From Paenibacillus sp. MMS18-CY102 (GTDB lineage Bacteria; Bacillota; Bacilli; Paenibacillales; Paenibacillaceae), in the NCBI RefSeq assembly GCF_009789195.1, contig NZ_WSTC01000002.1:186001-250000 (forward strand): a stretch of 64,000 nucleotides of DNA, written 5' to 3'. A program made the translations under genes and the position numbers. Under the pieces are notes generated by a model. It did not search any database, had not been told where the DNA came from, and saw only the letters and a program-made list of their open reading frames with translations. Every line of letters starts with the position of its first letter. Position 1 is the stretch's first letter. Below, piece by piece: positions 60,058 through 64,000 of the stretch.

Positions 60058-61011
60058 GTGGAGATTGGAACCGAGAAGCAAGAGCAGGGTAGGCCAGATT
60101 ATGACCGATTGACAGCATTATTGAAGAAAGAGAAAATACACGGCTGCTTGATCAGCCGCAACAATGAGCTTGTGTACCACTACTATAAGAACAAGAAGTT
60201 AGAGAAGAAGCAGCATAAAATCAATTCCTGCACAAAAAGCGTGACCTCCTGCTTGATCGGGATCGCACATGACCAAGGACTAATTCCCGACTTAAATGTT
60301 TCGATTGCTCATTATTTCCCGTCCGTTTTGAACGATTTCGATCCCAATAAACAGCTCATTACGATCGATCATCTGCTGACGATGACAGCGGGGTTCGATT
60401 GGCCAGAGATGGCGGAATGGGGCGGCTGGCCACATATGATTCATAGCCCTAACTGGGTGAAGTATGTGTTGGAGCGGCCGTTGCTCGCTGAGCCCGGGGA
60501 AGCAATGAACTATAACTCGGGCTGCAGCCACTTGCTAATCGCGATCTTGCAGAAAGTATCCGGGATGAGCGCAAGCGAGTTCGCCGTCCGCCATTTATTT
60601 GGGCCGCTTGGCTTTGGTGATTTTACATGGCATGAGGATCCGCAGGGCGTCAATATTGGCGGTTTCGGCATACACATGGCTATTCAGGATATGCACAAAT
60701 TTGGCATGCTTTATTTGAATAAAGGAAAATGGGGAAAGAAGCAGCTGGTTAGCGAGAAGTGGATTGCCAGAACGACCACGCCAGAGAAGATGACATACGC
60801 TCATTTCGGCTATTATGGGCGCCATTGGTGGGCTTCAGAGACTAGCGATGGCGAACCGTTTTATTTTGCAATGGGCATGGGCGGGAATTACGTGTGTGCC
60901 GTCCCATCCCAACAGCTAGCCATTACGATAGCGAGTGATACGTATGGGGATACGATGAAGCCGTTGGGGATTATTAGGGACTCAGTGATGAACATTCGGA
61001 TCGAGATATAA
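60058..61011 (+). CDS. Serine hydrolase, beta-lactamase/class C fold
   Basis: 317 residues, GTG start with GAGGAG about 8 bases upstream. The catalytic Ser-Lys is in NSCTKSVTSCLIG (about 56-68) and the Tyr-x-Asn in MNYNSGCSHLL (about 155-165). Also DHLLTMTAGFDWPE and PLGFGDFTWHEDPQG, all usual for the beta-lactamase (PF00144) family, here of the esterase or peptidase kind. No signal peptide, so cytoplasmic; the substrate is unknown. It follows the NTF2-like remnant by 22 bases. Confidence 0.9.
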   Translation: MEIGTEKQEQGRPDYDRLTALLKKEKIHGCLISRNNELVYHYYKNKKLEKKQHKINSCTKSVTSCLIGIAHDQGLIPDLNVSIAHYFPSVLNDFDPNKQLITIDHLLTMTAGFDWPEMAEWGGWPHMIHSPNWVKYVLERPLLAEPGEAMNYNSGCSHLLIAILQKVSGMSASEFAVRHLFGPLGFGDFTWHEDPQGVNIGGFGIHMAIQDMHKFGMLYLNKGKWGKKQLVSEKWIARTTTPEKMTYAHFGYYGRHWWASETSDGEPFYFAMGMGGNYVCAVPSQQLAITIASDTYGDTMKPLGIIRDSVMNIRIEI

Positions 61012-61019
61012 AGGTGTTT

Positions 61020-61468
61020 GTGTTGCCAACTTTTGAGGATTTGTAACTTAGTAAAGTTCATAAACATTTTAGTGCTTCAATAACTGAAGATATTGAGATC
61101 CATGATGTTAGAAAACTCGAAAGCCCGGGAATGAAGAAATGTTGGAATTAATCAATATGAGAGACAGCATTGCAACCATAAATTTAAAATGCTTATTTAA
61201 TAATACAAAAAAAGCGATGATGTCGCTTCATTTTCTCACCTTTTTGATCAAGTTTCATCAATCGGAGTTTTCAAATTTTAAATCAGCAATCTACTATACT
61301 GGCGAAGAGAAAGATTTTATGCTGGGCATCAAACAAGGGAAAATGAACAAAAACGAGTTTCTAGAATTGCTGCAGGAGATTGAAAATAAAGCTAGAAATC
61401 TAGAACCCGTTTTCTATAATTCGCAATTAAACTTACAAACGAAAACGAAGTTGCAGCCATTACAATAA
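61020..61468 (+). pseudogene. Decayed nucleotidyltransferase-like gene
   Basis: Text across three interrupted pieces: VFVLPTFEDL, stop (61044), LSKVHKHFSASITEDIEIHD and VRKLESPGMKK, frame change, then from 61139 MLELINMRDSIATINL...SAIYYTGEEKDFMLGIKQGK...EIENKARNLEP to 61468. The P-T-F-E-D-L, 'DIEIHDVRKLE' and 'TGEEKDFML' blocks recall YcgL-type predicted nucleotidyltransferases, whose catalytic part is missing here. The last piece could be annotated as a 109-residue protein, but it has no upstream ribosome site of quality. Confidence 0.5.
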
Positions 61469-61483
61469 AAAAACCAGAGCATG

Positions 61484-61538
61484 AAACAAGAGCCCTCACA
61501 CTTTTCCATCGAAGGAGAAGCGCAAGGGCTCTTGTTTT
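61484..61538. terminator. Bidirectional terminator
   Basis: AAACAAGAGCCCT (61484-61496) pairs with AGGGCTCTTGTTT (61525-61537), long loop, A and T runs on both sides; shared by the remnant and ytpI. Confidence 0.8.
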
Positions 61539-61552
61539 ATATCATGTACGAA

Positions 61553-61852
61553 TTAAGGCGTCCGGTTCATCGCTTGATAAGCGCTACGGTTCCGAAGCCC
61601 GGCGAATAGGTTGAACAGTCCCATTACGAGGAAGACTGCCCCCACGATCACCCGAAGCGTGGAGCCGCTATACATGAGCATTTGGATTAGCGCGATGAGC
61701 ATGAGCATAATGCCCATGTAGATGTTTGTGCGCGCCCCGTGTAGTCCGCGTTCGGCCACGGATTTGGCGCGGCGGGATTTAAAGCTATTAATGACAGATA
61801 GCACCGACGTCAAGATGATGCCAGCGAATAGGATCCATTGAAGCACTTCCAT
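61553..61852 (-). CDS. ytpI: YtpI-family small membrane protein
   Basis: 99 residues, three membrane helices (LQWILFAGIILTSVLSV; NIYMGIMLMLIALIQMLMY; LRVIVGAVFLVMGLFNLFAGLR). The middle ARTNIYMGIMLMLIALIQ and the end GLFNLFAGLRNRSAY suit the YtpI family of Bacillus. Function unknown. AAGGAGC precedes the ATG by 8 bases. In Bacillus ytpI adjoins ytoI; here the two are 30 kb apart. Confidence 0.8.
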   Translation of the reverse strand: MEVLQWILFAGIILTSVLSVINSFKSRRAKSVAERGLHGARTNIYMGIMLMLIALIQMLMYSGSTLRVIVGAVFLVMGLFNLFAGLRNRSAYQAMNRTP

Positions 61853-61931
61853 GCGTTTGAGCTCCTTCGATTCAACGTATTTTTTCTATTGTAGCACAAA
61901 ATTGTTCAAGCTTTGCAATCGCCGTCTCGCG

Positions 61932-62792
61932 TCAGCCATTCAATCTGCTATCCATTAGTTTAGCCAGCTTCGCCTCCGTTCGCGACTCCGCTGCAGGCGT
62001 ATAAATGCTGCATCGCAGGTCAGATCCGCCTTGCAGCTGTAAGGACGTGAGATGGAATAACATTTTGCCTGCTTTCGCATGGCGAAATTCAAGTTCAACC
62101 TCTGGTGCGGTCCGCACTTCACTGTGCTCCCATAATGCTTGGAAGCCAGGATGCACGGCTTGCATTTCTTCTAAAAATTGATCATACCAGCCGTCTTCCA
62201 CATACTGCCCGTAATAAGCCCGGAAGATGGACAAAAAACCACTCGCGAATTGCTCCCAATTGCCCGCAAGCCTACGAAGCTCCTGGCGCGTGAACAGCAG
62301 CCGTATCATATTCCGCTCAGCCTCTGGCACCTGTTCAAAATCGAGAAACACATGCGCCGCGGCTTCATTCCACCCGACAATCTGGCAGCGGCGGTCCGAG
62401 ACGATGGTCGGGCAGAGGCGCAGCTCTTGCAAAATTTTGCCCAGTGGCGCACTAATCGTGTCCGGCTTGTAATGCTGCAGCTCTGCTGAGACGCCTCCGC
62501 TGCTGCTCGTATCTAAGGCTAGTGCGTGCAAGTAATTGCGCTCATCATGTGTAAGGCGAAGGGCAGCTGCGATCGCATCGAGCACATTCGCTGATGCTTG
62601 AATATCCCTGCCTTGCTCCAGCCACGTGTACCATGTAGTGCTCACGCCTGCAAGCTGTGCCACCTCTTCACGCCGAAGGCCAGGGGTTCGCCTGCGAATG
62701 CCGGGCGGCAGGCCGGCGGATTGGGGAGATATTTTGGACCGTTGGGCTTTTAGGAATGATGACAATGCCGCTAATCGGGCAGTTTGGTTCAC
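61932..62792 (-). CDS. XRE-family regulator with MmyB-type ligand domain
   Basis: 286 residues from a GTG at 62792, where GAGGAG is 8 bases upstream; the ATG at 62819 has no ribosome site. HTH (about 5-85): SFLKAQRSKISPQSAGLPPGIRRRTPGLRREEVAQLAGVSTTWYTWLEQGRDI. C-terminal MmyB-like PAS domain (about 105-280; CPTIVSDRRCQIVGWNEAAAHVFLDF and HPGFQALWEHSEVRT) that may bind a fatty acid or similar ligand. Divergent from the fabF-like gene, which fits a lipid-related role. Confidence 0.88.
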   Translation of the reverse strand: MNQTARLAALSSFLKAQRSKISPQSAGLPPGIRRRTPGLRREEVAQLAGVSTTWYTWLEQGRDIQASANVLDAIAAALRLTHDERNYLHALALDTSSSGGVSAELQHYKPDTISAPLGKILQELRLCPTIVSDRRCQIVGWNEAAAHVFLDFEQVPEAERNMIRLLFTRQELRRLAGNWEQFASGFLSIFRAYYGQYVEDGWYDQFLEEMQAVHPGFQALWEHSEVRTAPEVELEFRHAKAGKMLFHLTSLQLQGGSDLRCSIYTPAAESRTEAKLAKLMDSRLNG

Positions 62793-62930
62793 GGTCGCTG
62801 CTCCTCTCTTATTGCGCATGAATGGGATCGTATCTATAACGGCGTGATCTCGTAATCGTTAACGTAGATGGAGGTGTCATAGTATCCATTATACTAGTAT
62901 AAACGGCAACTTGTAATAGGATAACGGATG

Positions 62931-62958
62931 TGACAACATATTTAGTATCAAGTACTAA
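62931..62958 (+). promoter_or_regulatory. Promoter overlapped by a FapR operator
   Basis: GTGACA (62931-62936), 16 bases, TACTAA (62953-62958). TTAGTATCAAGTACTAA at 62942-62958 matches the FapR consensus TTAGTACCTRNTACTAA in 14 of 17 positions with intact 6-bp arms (TTAGTA/TACTAA), so the fatty acid regulator would block the -10. Confidence 0.7.
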
Positions 62959-63004
62959 AACTTAGTCATAACGCGGTCAAAATGAAGCCGGGGAGGTTGT
63001 TCGA

Positions 63005-64000
63005 ATGGAACGCGCAGTTGTAACAGGCATGGGGGTTATTTCGCCGTTAGGCAATGAGGTTAGCGAGATGTGGGAGCGGCTCAAACGTGGGGAATCTGGC
63101 ATTCGGCGCATTGAAACGTTTGATACGGAGCGATTCAAAACGCGGATCGCAGGGACGATCTCAGATTTCGATGCGGAAGGACGATTCGGCCGGAAGGAAG
63201 CGCGCAAAATGGACAGGTTCGTGCAGTTCGCCCTAGCGGCTGCCGAGCAAGCAGTTGAAGATGCAGGCCTGTCGTTCGATGATATAGATCGGGAGCGAGT
63301 CGGGGTCTACGTTGGATCAGGCATTGGCGGGCTGAACACGCTGCTGGAGCAGGATGGCATTTTGCGTGGGCGCGGGCCAGAGCGGGTTAGCCCGTTGCTT
63401 GTGCCGATGATGATTGCTAATATGGCAGCGGCGACGATCAGCATTCGGTTTGGCACGACCGGACCGACACTTGCGCCAGTTACGGCATGTTCGATCGGCA
63501 ATACGGCGATTGGGGAAGCGATGCGGCTTATTCGCCTTGGCATTGCTGATGTCGTAATCGCTGGCGGTGCCGAAGCCGCGATAACAGAGCTGTCCGTGGC
63601 AAGCTTCGGCAATGCGCATGCTTTATCTGCACGCAATGAAGAGCCGATGCGGGCAAGCCGTCCTTTTGACACGCAGCGGGATGGGTTTGTTATGTCGGAG
63701 GGAGCGGGCATTGTCGTACTGGAATCGTTGTCGCATGCACAGCGGCGGGAAGCCCATATTTATGGCGAGATCATTGGTTATGGGGCAAGCTCGGACGCTT
63801 ATCATGTCGTTGCGACGCATCCTGAGGGAGCAGGCGCTCAACAGGCCATGCGGACGGCGCTTGTGGACGCAGCCATTCAACCTTCGGAAGTCGATGTGAT
63901 CAGCGCACATGCCACGAGCACGGAATTGGGCGACCGCTCGGAAGGGCAGGCGATCAGCAGGCTGTTTGGCGGGGAGGCATCGCGGATACCGGTAACGGCG
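63005..64000 (+). CDS. Beta-ketoacyl-ACP synthase II (FabF-like), 3' end outside window
   Basis: 332 residues visible, ATG 63005 with GGGGAGG 8 bases upstream. Thiolase fold: MERAVVTGMGVISPLGNEVSEMW, active-site Cys in VTACSIGNTAIGEAMRLI (about 160-177; the usual TACASGTNAIG is changed to TACSIGNTAIG), RPFDTQRDGFVMSEGAGIVVLE, and the first His in ISAHATSTELGD, where HGTST is more common. The second His and the end lie beyond 64000. Condensing enzyme of fatty acid synthesis; the atypical active-site text suggests a secondary paralogue rather than the main fabF. Preceded by a FapR operator. Confidence 0.88.
   Translation, partial: MERAVVTGMGVISPLGNEVSEMWERLKRGESGIRRIETFDTERFKTRIAGTISDFDAEGRFGRKEARKMDRFVQFALAAAEQAVEDAGLSFDDIDRERVGVYVGSGIGGLNTLLEQDGILRGRGPERVSPLLVPMMIANMAAATISIRFGTTGPTLAPVTACSIGNTAIGEAMRLIRLGIADVVIAGGAEAAITELSVASFGNAHALSARNEEPMRASRPFDTQRDGFVMSEGAGIVVLESLSHAQRREAHIYGEIIGYGASSDAYHVVATHPEGAGAQQAMRTALVDAAIQPSEVDVISAHATSTELGDRSEGQAISRLFGGEASRIPVTA

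Overview
The window looks like chromosome of a spore-forming Firmicute of the Paenibacillus type. Reasons: a cotJABC spore-coat operon, a run of YheC/YheD spore-coat ATP-grasp genes, yheA, ytoI, ytpI, yfkAB and yunD relatives, a CGTase of Paenibacillus layout, GGAGG-type ribosome binding sites with frequent GTG/TTG starts, intrinsic hairpin-plus-T terminators and FapR- and CcpA-type operators. The composition is mixed-GC, apart from one clearly AT-rich stretch (about 36.9-42.25 kb). No rRNA, tRNA, CRISPR array or intact transposase was seen. Layout: 0-2 kb holds molybdenum cofactor genes (a MoaD-MoaE fusion running off the left edge, moaA, a small Mo-enzyme-like protein). 2-8.8 kb holds a metallophosphoesterase, an HD-GYP c-di-GMP phosphodiesterase, YfkAB, a CNNM/CBS membrane protein and cotJABC behind a SigE-like promoter. 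9-11.8 kb holds molybdate uptake (a HTH/binding-protein regulator divergent from modAB, with no modC). 11.8-14.5 kb holds an AraC regulator divergent from a sugar isomerase and a Gfo/Idh dehydrogenase. 14.9-19.1 kb is odhAB (2-oxoglutarate dehydrogenase E1/E2). 19.1-21.8 kb holds a GNAT, an HPP-like membrane protein and a DD-carboxypeptidase. 22.2-29.4 kb is a minus-strand operon of five YheC/YheD paralogues plus an embedded GNAT enzyme. 29.6-33.8 kb holds yheA, a membrane protein, ytoI, and a secreted papain-like protein with a partner. 34.2-36.9 kb holds glgA, a GNAT and a SpoT-like HD hydrolase. 36.9-42.2 kb is an AT-rich island of small, unrelated and partly decayed genes (NTF2-fold immunity-like, WG-repeat lipoprotein, broken barstar), best read as a graveyard of polymorphic-toxin immunity genes. 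42.2-58.9 kb is a starch/maltodextrin region: two paralogous cytoplasmic neopullulanase-type GH13 enzymes, an atypical GH13-like protein, a solute-binding protein without signal peptide, a zinc dehydrogenase, a HAD phosphatase/mutase, a RibD-type reductase, two MATE transporters with a TetR regulator, and a secreted CGTase. 58.9-64 kb holds a cyclase, an orphan NTF2-fold fragment, a beta-lactamase-fold hydrolase, a decayed nucleotidyltransferase, ytpI, an XRE/MmyB regulator and the 5' part of a FapR-controlled fabF-like gene. How it fits together: the secreted CGTase would make cyclodextrins and maltodextrins, and the two signal-less GH13_20 enzymes would open and cleave them inside the cell. 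These three genes share a leader RNA that is not a protein-coding feature: a conserved GG-N-ATG core, a short hairpin and an ACAACC/ACATCC block that is also the 5' arm of a terminator or strong hairpin. This is the layout of a regulated terminator (BglG/LicT-type antitermination target or a riboswitch). Two of the leaders come with CcpA cre-like sites. Other notable signals are a four-palindrome array with the same 51/73/52-bp spacing at two distant loci, the five-gene YheC/YheD cluster, and the signal-less maltodextrin-binding-protein homologue paired with a GH13-like enzyme that has altered catalytic motifs.
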